Shown here one piece after another: positions 19,504-27,839 of a DNA stretch of 64,000 nucleotides. The stretch is taken from positions 1,798,001 to 1,862,000 of the forward strand of contig CBDCDL010000002.1 of assembly GCA_965215345.1 (NCBI GenBank), given 5' to 3'. A program made the translations under genes and the position numbers. The DNA is from CATQHW01 sp965215345 (GTDB lineage: Bacteria; Spirochaetota; Spirochaetia; SZUA-6; Bin103). Every line of letters starts with the position of its first letter. The first letter of the stretch is position 1. The notes under the pieces were generated by a model that was not told the origin of the DNA, ran no database searches, and saw nothing but the letters and a program-made list of their open reading frames with translations.

Positions 19504-19821
19504 ATGCAGCAAGGACGCGAGTACTGGAGCCGGCATGTGGAAACGTGGCGGGGCAGCGGGCTGACGAAGAAGGCGTACTGCGAGCAGCACGGGGTGCCGT
19601 ACTGGTCGCTGTGCCGTTGGGCGGGCAAGCTGTCGCCGTCGCAGCAGCCGCAGCCGCCGGGGCAACGGTTGGTGGAACTGGAGCCGATGGGCGGCGGGAA
19701 CGTCGAGCAGGGGGCGGCCATCGAATTGGTGGTGGGCGAGCGGTACGTGCTGAGGCTGAGGCCGAATCTGCGTGCGGACCATCTGCGCGAGGTGCTGGCG
19801 GTGCTGGAGAGCCTGAGATGA
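19504..19821 (+). CDS. tnpA: IS66 accessory protein TnpA
   Basis: The protein has 105 residues. Its N-terminal half (YWSRHVETWRGSGLTKKAYC, then EQHGVPYWSLCRW) is the helix-turn-helix of IS66 OrfA proteins. A short strand-rich tail follows. The stop overlaps the tnpB start as ATGA, so the two are translationally coupled. TnpA is required together with TnpB and TnpC for transposition, presumably by binding DNA. A GGAGG lies about 7 nt before the ATG. Confidence 0.93.
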   Translation: MQQGREYWSRHVETWRGSGLTKKAYCEQHGVPYWSLCRWAGKLSPSQQPQPPGQRLVELEPMGGGNVEQGAAIELVVGERYVLRLRPNLRADHLREVLAVLESLR

Positions 19822-20171
19822 TTCATCTGCAACTGGGCACGGCGCGGATCTTCGTACGGCCGGGGGCGACCGACCTGCGCAAGCAGATCAACGGGCTGGT
19901 GCTTGAGGTGCAGGAGCAGATGCAGCTGAGTCCGTTCGAGGCGGCGCTGTTCGTATTCTGCAACGCGCAGCGGCGGGTCCTGAAGGCGGTGTACTGGGAC
20001 CGCACGGGATTCTGTCTGTGGATGAAGCGGCTGGAGAAAGGGCGTTTTCCGTGGCCGCGAACGGCGGCTGAGGCGCGCCGGGAGATCGATGTCAAGCAGC
20101 TTCGGATGCTGCTGACCGGCATCGATTTCTGGCACGAACACGCGGAGCTTCGGTACCGGGAAATCGCCTGA
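19818..20171 (+). CDS. tnpB: IS66 accessory protein TnpB (IS66 Orf2)
   Basis: The protein has 117 residues, the normal family length. It starts MIHLQLGTARIFVRPGATDL and contains the family hallmarks RKQINGLVLEVQEQM and FVFCNAQRRVLKAVYWDRTG, then GFCLWMKRLEKGRFPWP. The ATG overlaps the tnpA stop. The biochemical role in IS66 is not established, but the gene is essential for transposition. Confidence 0.95.
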   Translation: MIHLQLGTARIFVRPGATDLRKQINGLVLEVQEQMQLSPFEAALFVFCNAQRRVLKAVYWDRTGFCLWMKRLEKGRFPWPRTAAEARREIDVKQLRMLLTGIDFWHEHAELRYREIA

Positions 20172-20177
20172 AAGGGG

Positions 20178-20208
20178 TTGACATGTTCGGCGTATTTCGT
20201 GCTATGGT
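20178..20208 (+). promoter_or_regulatory. candidate promoter for tnpC (leaderless)
   Basis: TTGACA (20178-20183) and TATGGT (20203-20208) are separated by 19 bp, slightly longer than the ideal spacing. The tnpC ATG at 20215 is only 7 bp after the -10 box and has no ribosome-binding site in front of it. Transcription would thus start at or next to the initiation codon. Confidence 0.4.
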
Positions 20209-20214
20209 ATCGAT

Positions 20215-21855
20215 ATGTCCAGCGCTCTACCGGTCGCCGAACAACGCGATGCGTTGCGCGAAGAGAATCGCCGTCTGATCCTGGAGAAGGACGAGCTGAC
20301 GGCGAAAAACGGTGAGCTGGACACGAAACTCCGAGCACTGAACAAGAAGCTGGATCTCTACGAAGAGCAGGTGGCGTGGTTCAAGAACAAGCTGTACGGC
20401 CGCAGCAGCGAACAACTCACCGCCGCCGAGCTGCAGCAGATCCGGCTGTTCGATGAGGTCGAACACGCCGCCGACACCGACCCCCCAGAGGACCAAGCGC
20501 CCGCTGAGCCGCCCCCGGATGAGGCGACCGCCGAAGTGCTTGAGCGAACCCGCCGTCGCCCGCGGCGCAGACCGCTGCCGCAGGCGCTGCCGCGCGTCGA
20601 GCAGGTCATCGACCTGACCGAGCAGGACAAGCAGTGTGAGTGCGGCCACCGCTTGGTGCGCATCGGCGAGGACACCTCCGAGAAGCTCGACGTGATCCCG
20701 CCGCAGGTGCAGGTGATCCGCACGGTGCGGCCCAAGTACGCCTGCCATCACTGCGAGGGCTCCGGCGACGAAGGGCATCCGGCGGTCCGGGTGGCGCCGC
20801 CGCCAGCGGCGCTGATCCCGAAGGGCCTGGCCTCGGAGGGGCTGCTGGCGTTCATCGCCACGGCGAAGTTCTGCGACGCGCTGCCGCTGTATCGGCAGGA
20901 GCGGCAGTTCGCGCGCCTTGGAGTCGAGTTGTCGCGGCGCACGATGTCGGACTGGATGATCGCGGCCGCCGGCGCCTGCCAGCCGTTGATGGCGGCGTTG
21001 CTCGACAAGCTGCGCAGTGGGCCGACGCTGCAGATCGACGAGACCACCGTGCAGGTGCTCAAGGAGCACGAGCGCGCCAACACCGATCTCAGCTACGTGT
21101 GGGTGGCCCGCGGCGGCCCGCCTGATGAGCCGGTGCTGGTCTATCGCTATGAGCCCAGCCGCGCCGCGCGGGTGGCCTTCCAGATCATCGACGACTACCA
21201 AGGCTACGTGCAGACCGACGGCTACGACGGCTACACGCGTCCGTGCGCGCAGCCCGGCATCGTGCACGTGGGCTGTTGGGCGCACGTGCGCCGAGCGTTC
21301 AAAGAGGCCGCCGACGCGCTGGGCAAGGTGTCCGGCCGCGTCGGAGCGGCGCTGCAAGCGCTGGGGTTCATCGCCAAGCTGTACCGCGCCGAGGCGCAGC
21401 TAGCGAAGCACCGCAAGGAGGATCCGGCGGGGTTCGTGGCCGCGCGGCGCGCACAGGTACAGCCGGTGCTCGACACGTTCCACCGCTGGCTGCAGGACAA
21501 ACGCGATCAGGTGCTGCCCGGCTCGGCGCTCGGCAAGGCGGTCGCCTTCGCGCTCGGTGAGTGGCCGAAGCTGATCCGCTATCTGGAACACCCGCAGCTC
21601 ACGCCGGACAACAACGCCTGCGAGCAGGCGATCCGGCCGTTCGTGGTGGGCCGAAAGAACTGGCTGTTCTCTGGAAGCCCGCGCGGAGCGGCGGCGAGCG
21701 CGATCCTGTACAGCCTGATCGAGACCGCCAAGGCCAACCGCCACGAGCCGTACTGGTATCTGCGCGAGCTCTTCGAGAAGCTGCCCCATGCGCGCACCCG
21801 CGCTGACTACCTTACACTCCTGCCCACTGCACGTCCGCCGCCGCCGGCTTCATAG
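20215..21855 (+). CDS. tnpC: IS66 transposase TnpC (DDE)
   Basis: The protein has 546 residues. An N-terminal coiled coil (about 10-60) is followed by WFKNKLYGRSSEQ, a zinc-binding segment (CECGHRL and CHHC) and the catalytic domain. The acidic residues are in LQIDETTVQVL, YVQTDGYDGY and NNACEQAIRPFVVGRKNWLF. It ends 24 bp before the right terminal repeat. It appears fully intact. Confidence 0.97.
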   Translation: MSSALPVAEQRDALREENRRLILEKDELTAKNGELDTKLRALNKKLDLYEEQVAWFKNKLYGRSSEQLTAAELQQIRLFDEVEHAADTDPPEDQAPAEPPPDEATAEVLERTRRRPRRRPLPQALPRVEQVIDLTEQDKQCECGHRLVRIGEDTSEKLDVIPPQVQVIRTVRPKYACHHCEGSGDEGHPAVRVAPPPAALIPKGLASEGLLAFIATAKFCDALPLYRQERQFARLGVELSRRTMSDWMIAAAGACQPLMAALLDKLRSGPTLQIDETTVQVLKEHERANTDLSYVWVARGGPPDEPVLVYRYEPSRAARVAFQIIDDYQGYVQTDGYDGYTRPCAQPGIVHVGCWAHVRRAFKEAADALGKVSGRVGAALQALGFIAKLYRAEAQLAKHRKEDPAGFVAARRAQVQPVLDTFHRWLQDKRDQVLPGSALGKAVAFALGEWPKLIRYLEHPQLTPDNNACEQAIRPFVVGRKNWLFSGSPRGAAASAILYSLIETAKANRHEPYWYLRELFEKLPHARTRADYLTLLPTARPPPPAS

Positions 21856-21879
21856 AGACTGGTTTCGCCGGTCGCTTAC

Positions 21880-22102
21880 GATGGTCCATGAGGTCGAGGA
21901 GCTTTGGATGGCGAATCATGCCGTTGCGCAGCGCCACCTTGTCGCCCGGACCCAGGCCGCGCTCCGCGCGCACCTCGGCGGCCACCTGATGCATCGCCGC
22001 CGCCACGGCGGCTACCTCGTCGGGGCCGAGCAGGTTCTCGACGACGAAGTACCCCTTGCGGTTGAGGTCGTCCTTCTGCTGGTCGGTCATCGCGATCGCC
22101 AT
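21880..22102 (-). pseudogene. phytanoyl-CoA dioxygenase family protein, 5' part (split by IS66)
   Basis: This is the first 74 residues of the oxygenase whose remainder lies at 18672-19431. It reads MAIAMTDQQKDDLNRKGYFV and onward, the usual start of the family, where a short helix leads into the first strand. The ATG at 22102 has GGAGG 6-7 nt upstream. The frame runs without a break into the target duplication at 21880-21887 and then into IS66. No functional product is expected, since the iron ligands are all in the other fragment. Confidence 0.9.
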
Positions 22103-22115
22103 GCGAACCTCCGTA

Positions 22116-22318
<203 letters not shown>

Positions 22319-22336
22319 CCGAAGACTTCGACGCCT

Positions 22337-24004
22337 TCAAGTGAACCTGTCCCACTTCAGCAGCCGATCCACCGCGGCATCCGTGACCTCATCTCCGTCC
22401 ATGAAGACGTTGGGGATGCCCCCGCCGTAGTAGCGGACGTTGTCTCTCCCGAATACGTCCGATGCGGCCTTGACGGTATCCTGGCAGCTCGGCAATTCCG
22501 ACGGACCGAGCCAGCGACGGGCGTCATCCGATCTACCGATGACGCTGCACCGGACCGGTTCTTTCGATCCGTCCGTCCCGGCCTTGCGCCGACGGGCAGC
22601 AAAAAAAGCGCGATAATCCACGTCATCAGGCGGCAGGGAATATCCCATGAACACCACGTGGTTCGCGCCCTGCACAAGTACCCGCAATTCGCGCTCGATC
22701 TCTGCCAGGAACGGCGGCGGCGCACCCTTGAAGTTGCTTTGCATACGGATCGGAGTATGGTGTGCGTACGTGCGGGTAGGGCAATGTACACACTCGCGCA
22801 CATCCACTTGGCTCTGCGCCCATGCCTCACGTTCTATAGGTCTAGGATAGCGGCTTTCTTGTGTTACGAACGCCTTCAGCGGCGGCGGCGGAATCAGGGT
22901 ATGCGAATCCAGTTCCCATGTGTCGGATTGATAGGACGACAGCTTTCCGCAACTTGGGCATTCTCTCCACCAGAGGCACCCATGAGGAAGCAGGAACTTG
23001 CTCAGCCGGATGCGGTCACTGGCGCCATGGTGGCAATCGTTCAACCGCTGCGCCGCCGATTCGTTCATGGGAAATCGAGGGGTCTGCTCCTCGCTCTGGT
23101 CGCCTACGCGATACGAAGGCACGAAATGGCCACAGTCGTGGAACAACTGCAGCCTGCGCGCGGGACAGCCGATATGCGGCACGGTGGGACTGTGGTTCAG
23201 ATCGCGATTGGCGTTCCATTGGCACCAGAGAGCAACAGGATCGTAGTTCATACTGACGAAACTCACGTCATCAAGGTAGAATTCACGACTCATGTAAAAC
23301 GAGCGGCTACCGCCGGTTGCTCCGTGGGCCAGTTCCAGCGCTCGCCGCTGCATGCGACGTCCGAGCGCGTACGCAAAGGCGTAATGGTGATCCAGGTGTT
23401 TTCGGTCGGCTTCCCGGTGGTGCTGCCAATCGACGTAGAACATCGCCAACAACAGCATCTTCAAGCAGTTGCGAGCGCCCGAAATTCGTTGTGGCGTCAG
23501 GAATTCGTTACCTTCGACCGGAAAACCATGACCGGCGTGGTCATGCATGTCCAGTACGTTGAACAGATCGACGATCTTGAATCCACTTCCTTCGTTCTCA
23601 CGGGTTCCGGGGCAGGCAGAGACGACGGAACGCAGGGCACGCCAATCGTACAAGGTGCGTAAGCTGACGATGCGGTTCCGGACATCGTCTTCGCTGGCGT
23701 GATGCCTCGAGTTGCGGCGCATCGCGTCCATTTGAGATCGGGTGGCCGTCGCGATACCAGCACCTTGCTCCTCAGGCTCATCTCCCAGAATCGTCAACAA
23801 GTCCTCAAACGCCGACGTCCACGGCTCCACGCCAGCACGCTCCAACGCTGTACGAACCCGCTGCGGTAGCGGGCTCGACTTCGGGCCGCTCTCAGTGTCT
23901 GCGAGACGGAGAATGAATTTGGACTGCGCGTCGGTCAACCGCATTCCGAGAGCGGCAGTCGCACCGGCGCCCCAGAAGATCACCGTCCGGTCGGATGGGG
24001 TCAT
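22337..24004 (-). CDS. SIR2-like protein, probable NAD-consuming defence effector
   Basis: The protein has 555 residues. It opens with VIFWGAGATAALGMRLT, where GAGAT (12-16) is the nucleotide-binding glycine motif of SIR2-like domains. It continues with FVSMNYD (the Asn-Tyr-Asp of the NAD site) and ends the domain with VVFMGYSLPPDDVDY. Two Cys pairs (CPSCGK and CVHC) could bind zinc. There is no membrane segment. Such stand-alone SIR2-like proteins in Thoeris, DSR and Avs systems deplete NAD after phage sensing; whether this one does is inferred. Its ATG (24004) overlaps the stop of a small upstream gene as ATGA, and that gene is now cut by an ISKra4 element. The protein itself is intact. Confidence 0.8.
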   Translation of the reverse strand: MTPSDRTVIFWGAGATAALGMRLTDAQSKFILRLADTESGPKSSPLPQRVRTALERAGVEPWTSAFEDLLTILGDEPEEQGAGIATATRSQMDAMRRNSRHHASEDDVRNRIVSLRTLYDWRALRSVVSACPGTRENEGSGFKIVDLFNVLDMHDHAGHGFPVEGNEFLTPQRISGARNCLKMLLLAMFYVDWQHHREADRKHLDHHYAFAYALGRRMQRRALELAHGATGGSRSFYMSREFYLDDVSFVSMNYDPVALWCQWNANRDLNHSPTVPHIGCPARRLQLFHDCGHFVPSYRVGDQSEEQTPRFPMNESAAQRLNDCHHGASDRIRLSKFLLPHGCLWWRECPSCGKLSSYQSDTWELDSHTLIPPPPLKAFVTQESRYPRPIEREAWAQSQVDVRECVHCPTRTYAHHTPIRMQSNFKGAPPPFLAEIERELRVLVQGANHVVFMGYSLPPDDVDYRAFFAARRRKAGTDGSKEPVRCSVIGRSDDARRWLGPSELPSCQDTVKAASDVFGRDNVRYYGGGIPNVFMDGDEVTDAAVDRLLKWDRFT

Positions 24005-24046
24005 CTGGTCGGAAAGGTGATTCCCACGAGTCTGACGATGTCAGAT
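24001..24046 (-). pseudogene. 3' end of the small SIR2-partner gene (split by ISKra4)
   Basis: On the minus strand this segment reads ATCTGAC, then codons for IVRLVGITFPTR and a TGA that overlaps the SIR2 ATG. It is the last 12 codons of the gene whose first 110 codons lie at 26989-27320. The first nine bases (24046-24038) are the target duplication ATGTCAGAT. Confidence 0.85.
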
Positions 24047-24253
24047 GGGTGCGGCTCTTTTGCGACGACCTCTATGTTCATGCCAATATGTGAGTTAGAT
24101 GCGGTCGGCCACACGCGGAGGTGCCGTTTCGGGCAGCTTATGCCGTGGGCGGCGCCGTAGGTCCCCTGCAGCCGGGCGGGTTGCCGTCCCGAGAGGCTGG
24201 ACAAATCCCGCTCATGCTCGTACCTTGCCCGTGCTCGTACGGGAGGGTGAGCG

Positions 24254-25156
24254 ATGAATGCCAACGACAGGGGCTGCCTGCGGTGTGCCGGCAGAACGTT
24301 CAGCGAGGCCGAGGTGCGGGTCGTCGTCGAGGAGGTCGCCAACGGGGGCAGCCGCAGCCGTGCGCAGCTCATGGCGCGGGTGTGCGAGCGGCTGCGGTGG
24401 CGGCGGGCGAGCGGCGCGCTGAAAGTCCGTGAATGTCGTGACCTGCTGCTGAGGCTGGAAGGCGAAGGCCGGTTGCGGTTGCCGCCGAAACGCAACGTCG
24501 GGCGGCCGCTGGGCTCGCGCACGCAGGTGCCGCGCACGGCAGCCGGCGAGCCCGGGCGGCCGATGCTGGGCACGGTGGGGCAATTCGGGACCGTCAGCCT
24601 GCAGCCGGTGACGAGCGCTGGCGAGCATGGCTGGTGGCGTGAGTTGATCGGCCGCTACCACTACCTGGGCTACCGGGTGCCATTCGGGGCGCAGATGCGC
24701 TACCTGGGGTTCGTCAGCCGTCCGGCGCCGACGGTGGTGGCGGCGCTGCAGGTCTCCTCGCCGGCGTGGCGGCTGGCGGTGCGCGAGCGCTGGATCGGCT
24801 GGGACGATCCGACGCGTGCGCGCAATCTGCAGCGGGTGGTCAACAACAGCCGGTTTCTGGTGCTGCCGTGGGTGCGGGTGAAGAACCTGGCCAGCCGGCT
24901 GCTGTCGCTGCTGGCCGGGCGGCTGGCCGCCGACTGGCAGGCGCGCTTCGCCACCGAGCCGCTGCTGCTGGAGACGCTGGTGGACCGAGGGCGCTTTGCC
25001 GGCACCTGCTACCGGGCAGCGAACTGGATCGAGTTGGGCGACACGGCCGGGCGGGGTCGCATGGACCGCGCGCATGCGCGCCATGGGCAGGCGCCGAAGC
25101 GGGTGCTGGTGTATCCTCTGGTGGCCGATGCGCAGCGCCGGCTGGCTGGAGCCTGA
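24254..25156 (+). CDS. DUF4338 protein of the ISKra4 element
   Basis: The protein has 300 residues. Residues about 130-270 (RYHYLGYRVPFGAQMRYLGF to NNSRFLVLPWVRVKNLASRL) are the DUF4338 core. The same domain occurs as DruA in Druantia phage defence and as an accessory gene in several insertion sequences. Here it lies inside the terminal repeats and three bases before the transposase gene, so it belongs to the element. Its function in transposition is unknown. A GGGAGGG precedes the ATG by 7 nt. Confidence 0.87.
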   Translation: MNANDRGCLRCAGRTFSEAEVRVVVEEVANGGSRSRAQLMARVCERLRWRRASGALKVRECRDLLLRLEGEGRLRLPPKRNVGRPLGSRTQVPRTAAGEPGRPMLGTVGQFGTVSLQPVTSAGEHGWWRELIGRYHYLGYRVPFGAQMRYLGFVSRPAPTVVAALQVSSPAWRLAVRERWIGWDDPTRARNLQRVVNNSRFLVLPWVRVKNLASRLLSLLAGRLAADWQARFATEPLLLETLVDRGRFAGTCYRAANWIELGDTAGRGRMDRAHARHGQAPKRVLVYPLVADAQRRLAGA

Positions 25157-25159
25157 GCG

Positions 25160-26761
25160 ATGGGGGCGGCGATCGGTTGGGCGTGCGAGACTGCGGTTGA
25201 CCCGTTTGCGGCCACGCGGGCGGCGTTCGAGCGGTTGCTGCGGGTGGCGAGCCGAGAGGAGACGCAACGGATGCAGCACAGTGATCTGGAGCGACTGTTG
25301 GCCAAGGAGGGCCAGGAGTTGATGCGCCAGCTTTACCAGGACTGCGTCGATGAACAGGCGCAGGCGCAGGCGGCCGACGAAGTGGTGGACGCGGAGGGCC
25401 GGCTGCGCACCCGCAAGCGCCAGCAGCAGCGCGAGTTGGAGACGATTTTCGGCACGGTCGTGGTGGGTCGCAGCGGCTACGGGGCGCAGGGAGCGCAGAG
25501 CCTGCACCCGCTGGACGCGCAGTTGAACCTGCCTGAGGAGCGCTACTCGCTGGAGGTGCGCCGTCGAGCGGCGCTGGAGGCGTCGAAGAGTTCCTTCGAC
25601 GAGACGGTCGAGACGCTGAGCCGGTACACCGGCGCCACGATCGGCAAGCGGCAGGTGGAACAACTGGTCAGCCGAGCGGCCGAGGACTTCGAGGCGTTCT
25701 ACGAGCAGCGCCATCAGGCGGCCGAGCAAGCGGCCGGCGAGCAAGCGGCCGAAGAACAAGCGGCCGACGCCCTGCTGGTGATCAGCAGTGACGGCAAAGG
25801 CGTGGTCATGCACCGGCAGGACCTGCGCCCGGCCACGCGCACGGCCAGCGAGCGCACGCCGCGCCGCACGATGGACACGCGGCTGAGCAAGGGCGAGAAG
25901 GGCAACCGCAAGCGCATGTCCACGGTGGCGGCCGTCTACTCCGTGGCGCCCCACGTGCGTACGCCCGAGCAGATGCTCGCCGTGCTGGCCAGGGACGAAG
26001 AAGCGCAACGGAACTCCCCGCAACGGCCCCGCCCGCAGCACAAACGGGTGTGGGCGAGTCTGGAGCACGAACCCCGGCAGGTGTTGGAGGAGGCGTTCCG
26101 CGAAGCCCTGGAGCGCGACCCGCACTGTTCCCGGCGCTGGGCGGCAGTGGTCGACGGCAACGAGACGCAGTTGGATATCCTCGAAGACTTGGCCGAGCAG
26201 CACGGCGTGCACCTGACGATCGTGCTCGACATCTTTCACGTGCTGGAGTACCTCTGGAAAGCTGGCCACGCCCTGTGCGCCGAGGGCTCAAGAACGCTGG
26301 AACAGTGGGTCTTGCACCGCCTCGGGCGAGTGCTGGAAGGCCGCGCCGTGCACGTGGCTGCCGGCATGCGGCGCAGCGCCACCAAGCGCGGTCTGACGAG
26401 TCGGCGGCGCGAGCCGCTGGACCGGTGCGCCAATTACCTGCTGAAGTACCAGGACTACCTGGCCTACGATCAGTACCTTGCCGCCGGGCTGCCGATCGGC
26501 TCGGGGGTCATCGAAGGCGCGTGCCGCCACTTGGTCAACGACCGGCTTGGTATCACCGGCGCACGCTGGCGGCTGTCGGGGGCCGAGGCGGTGCTGCGCC
26601 TGCGGGCGCTGCGCTCAAGTGGCGATTTCGACGAGTACTGGGCCTTCCATGAGGCGCGCGAGTGGCAGCGTACCCATCAGCAGCGCTACGCCGACGGACA
26701 GGTGCCGCACCTGCGGCCCACGCCCAGTGAACGAAGGAATCGCCTGAGACTCGTCAAGTAG
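25160..26761 (+). CDS. ISKra4-family transposase
   Basis: The protein has 533 residues. Catalytic-domain landmarks are VISSDGKGVVM, WAAVVDGNETQLDIL, VLDIFHVLEYLWKAGHAL and GVIEGACRHLVNDRLGITGA, all typical of ISKra4 transposases. The acidic residues in DGK, VDGN/DIFH and IEGACR are the likely DDE set. An N-terminal segment with coiled-coil character precedes RRKRQQQRELETIFG-type sequence. A repeated AEQAAGEQAAEEQAA stretch at about 190-205 is an unusual low-complexity insert. The frame is intact. Confidence 0.95.
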   Translation: MGAAIGWACETAVDPFAATRAAFERLLRVASREETQRMQHSDLERLLAKEGQELMRQLYQDCVDEQAQAQAADEVVDAEGRLRTRKRQQQRELETIFGTVVVGRSGYGAQGAQSLHPLDAQLNLPEERYSLEVRRRAALEASKSSFDETVETLSRYTGATIGKRQVEQLVSRAAEDFEAFYEQRHQAAEQAAGEQAAEEQAADALLVISSDGKGVVMHRQDLRPATRTASERTPRRTMDTRLSKGEKGNRKRMSTVAAVYSVAPHVRTPEQMLAVLARDEEAQRNSPQRPRPQHKRVWASLEHEPRQVLEEAFREALERDPHCSRRWAAVVDGNETQLDILEDLAEQHGVHLTIVLDIFHVLEYLWKAGHALCAEGSRTLEQWVLHRLGRVLEGRAVHVAAGMRRSATKRGLTSRRREPLDRCANYLLKYQDYLAYDQYLAAGLPIGSGVIEGACRHLVNDRLGITGARWRLSGAEAVLRLRALRSSGDFDEYWAFHEAREWQRTHQQRYADGQVPHLRPTPSERRNRLRLVK

Positions 26762-26988
26762 AGCCGCAGCCCGCTGCGGTCCCAACGACCTCGCTCACCA
26801 CCCTCGACCGCAAACGCCAGCGCGCCCCTGCTGCGTTCCCGCATCCGGCCGAACTCTCGCCAGCGGGATTATCGCCGCCGAACTCTCCTGGCGCTGCCGT
26901 CTGTTTCAGCGAAGGTCGCTCACTCCCAGCCCGACTCCCTCACACGCCCCAGGGCCTCCTGAGTGGTCGTCGCAAAGGAGCCGCACCC

Positions 26989-27320
26989 ATGTCAGATCCG
27001 GTCTGACGTGTCACCGTCACTGTAACGCTCGCTCGCCCCTCAGCAGCCTGGAGCAATACGTCGTGTATATTTTCGAAACTCAAAATCCTGATCGGTACGG
27101 ACTGATCGAGAAAGATACCGCGATCTTCATTATCGCGAAGCGGCACTACAAGTGCTTCTCGAATGACGTTTTCAGCCGGCTGGGGGATCCTGACGAAAAC
27201 AGCATAGGAGGTTCCCGAATACTCGAGAGAGTGATTCGAGTCTGGAACGAAGAGTAAGATGGGGTCTCTTGTGTTCGATATTTTGTAGTGTATCGTGCCG
27301 ATTGATTCGAACATTTCCAT
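26989..27320 (-). pseudogene. 5' part of a small unknown gene coupled to SIR2 (split by ISKra4)
   Basis: Joined to 24001-24046 across one copy of the target duplication, the gene encodes 122 residues. The sequence begins MEMFESIGTIHYKISNTRDP and is rich in alternating hydrophobic residues that suggest a beta sandwich. Near its end it reads ASVTVTVTRQTGSDIVRLVG. No cysteine or catalytic motif stands out, and I do not recognise the family. The ATG at 27320 is only 3 nt after AGGAG, so the next in-frame ATG at 27314 is the better start. Coupling of its stop to the SIR2 start implies a two-gene system, in which this protein could be the sensor or inhibitor. Confidence 0.7.
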
Positions 27321-27535
27321 CTTCTCCTGTGGGATTCTGGAGTCTCGTCATGCGCCGTTGGTGTCCGGCGCTCAGCTCGGGCACGGTGGCGAGCAGCGGG
27401 CGCCGATACCCGCCGCCGTATGGTCTCCCATGGGCGCAAGTTGAACGGCATCACGGCGTGCATGTCAAGATCGCTGCGGCGGGTCTGGCGCGACCGAGTT
27501 CCGCTACGACGACGAGCCCGAGCTGTCCCGGATCA

Positions 27536-27771
27536 CCGCCGCCTATGCCGCATTTCGACACCAGCGTGTATTCGCCGCGCCGAGCGCCTATGGCGCGTCC
27601 GATCGCTTCCTCCGAGGAGCCGCCGCCGTAGCAGGCGGCAGTGTCGAGCAGGCCGACGCCGAGGTCGAGCGGGGGGCCGAGCAGTACGTCTGTTTCGGCG
27701 GCGGGCGTGCCGAGGAGCGCGAACGGCGCGCCGCCAAACCCCACCGGGCGGTCGGCCCTGAGCTCTGTCAC
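27536..27771 (-). pseudogene. aldo/keto reductase remnant
   Basis: The fragment reads TELRADRPVGFGGAPFALLG and then LGVGLLDTAACYGGGSSEEA and EYTLVSKCG. This is the N-terminal barrel of an aldo/keto reductase with the catalytic Asp and Tyr of DTAACYG. The usual lysine strand ends at SKCG, after which similarity stops. Over two-thirds of the gene is missing. It lies between the SIR2 partner gene and a decayed ATPase gene, and so marks a deletion boundary. Confidence 0.65.
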
Positions 27772-27839
27772 CCATGAGAAGCGCGGATTCGACACGCATT
27801 CATCGTCATGACCTGCCGGAGCCGTGTCAGCATGGTCCG

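Larger units (their letters stand above)
19432..21879 (+). mobile_element. complete IS66-family insertion sequence (2448 bp)
   Basis: The element carries tnpA, tnpB and tnpC in the standard order. Its ends are imperfect inverted repeats starting GTAAGCG, the IS66 terminal sequence. They match at about 15 of the first 19 positions: left from 19432, right inward from 21879. An 8-bp direct repeat GATGGTCC flanks it (19424-19431 and 21880-21887), the target duplication length expected of IS66. The host gene is a phytanoyl-CoA dioxygenase. Intact genes, intact ends and an exact duplication indicate a recent insertion. Confidence 0.96.
24047..26988 (+). mobile_element. complete ISKra4-family element (2942 bp)
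   Basis: The termini are 24-bp inverted repeats, GGGTGCGGCTCTTTTGCGAC and four further bases, identical at 23 of 24 positions. The left copy is 24047-24070 and the right copy 26965-26988. They begin with GGG as expected for ISKra4. A 9-bp direct repeat ATGTCAGAT flanks the element (24038-24046 and 26989-26997). It carries a DUF4338 gene and an ISKra4 transposase gene three bases apart. About 200 bp at each end are non-coding. The target is a small gene coupled to the SIR2-like gene. Confidence 0.93.

Noticed and set aside
24254..25156. DUF4338 gene as DruA of a Druantia defence system
   Set aside because: It lies inside the ISKra4 terminal repeats and three bases from the transposase, so it is an element gene rather than a defence gene.
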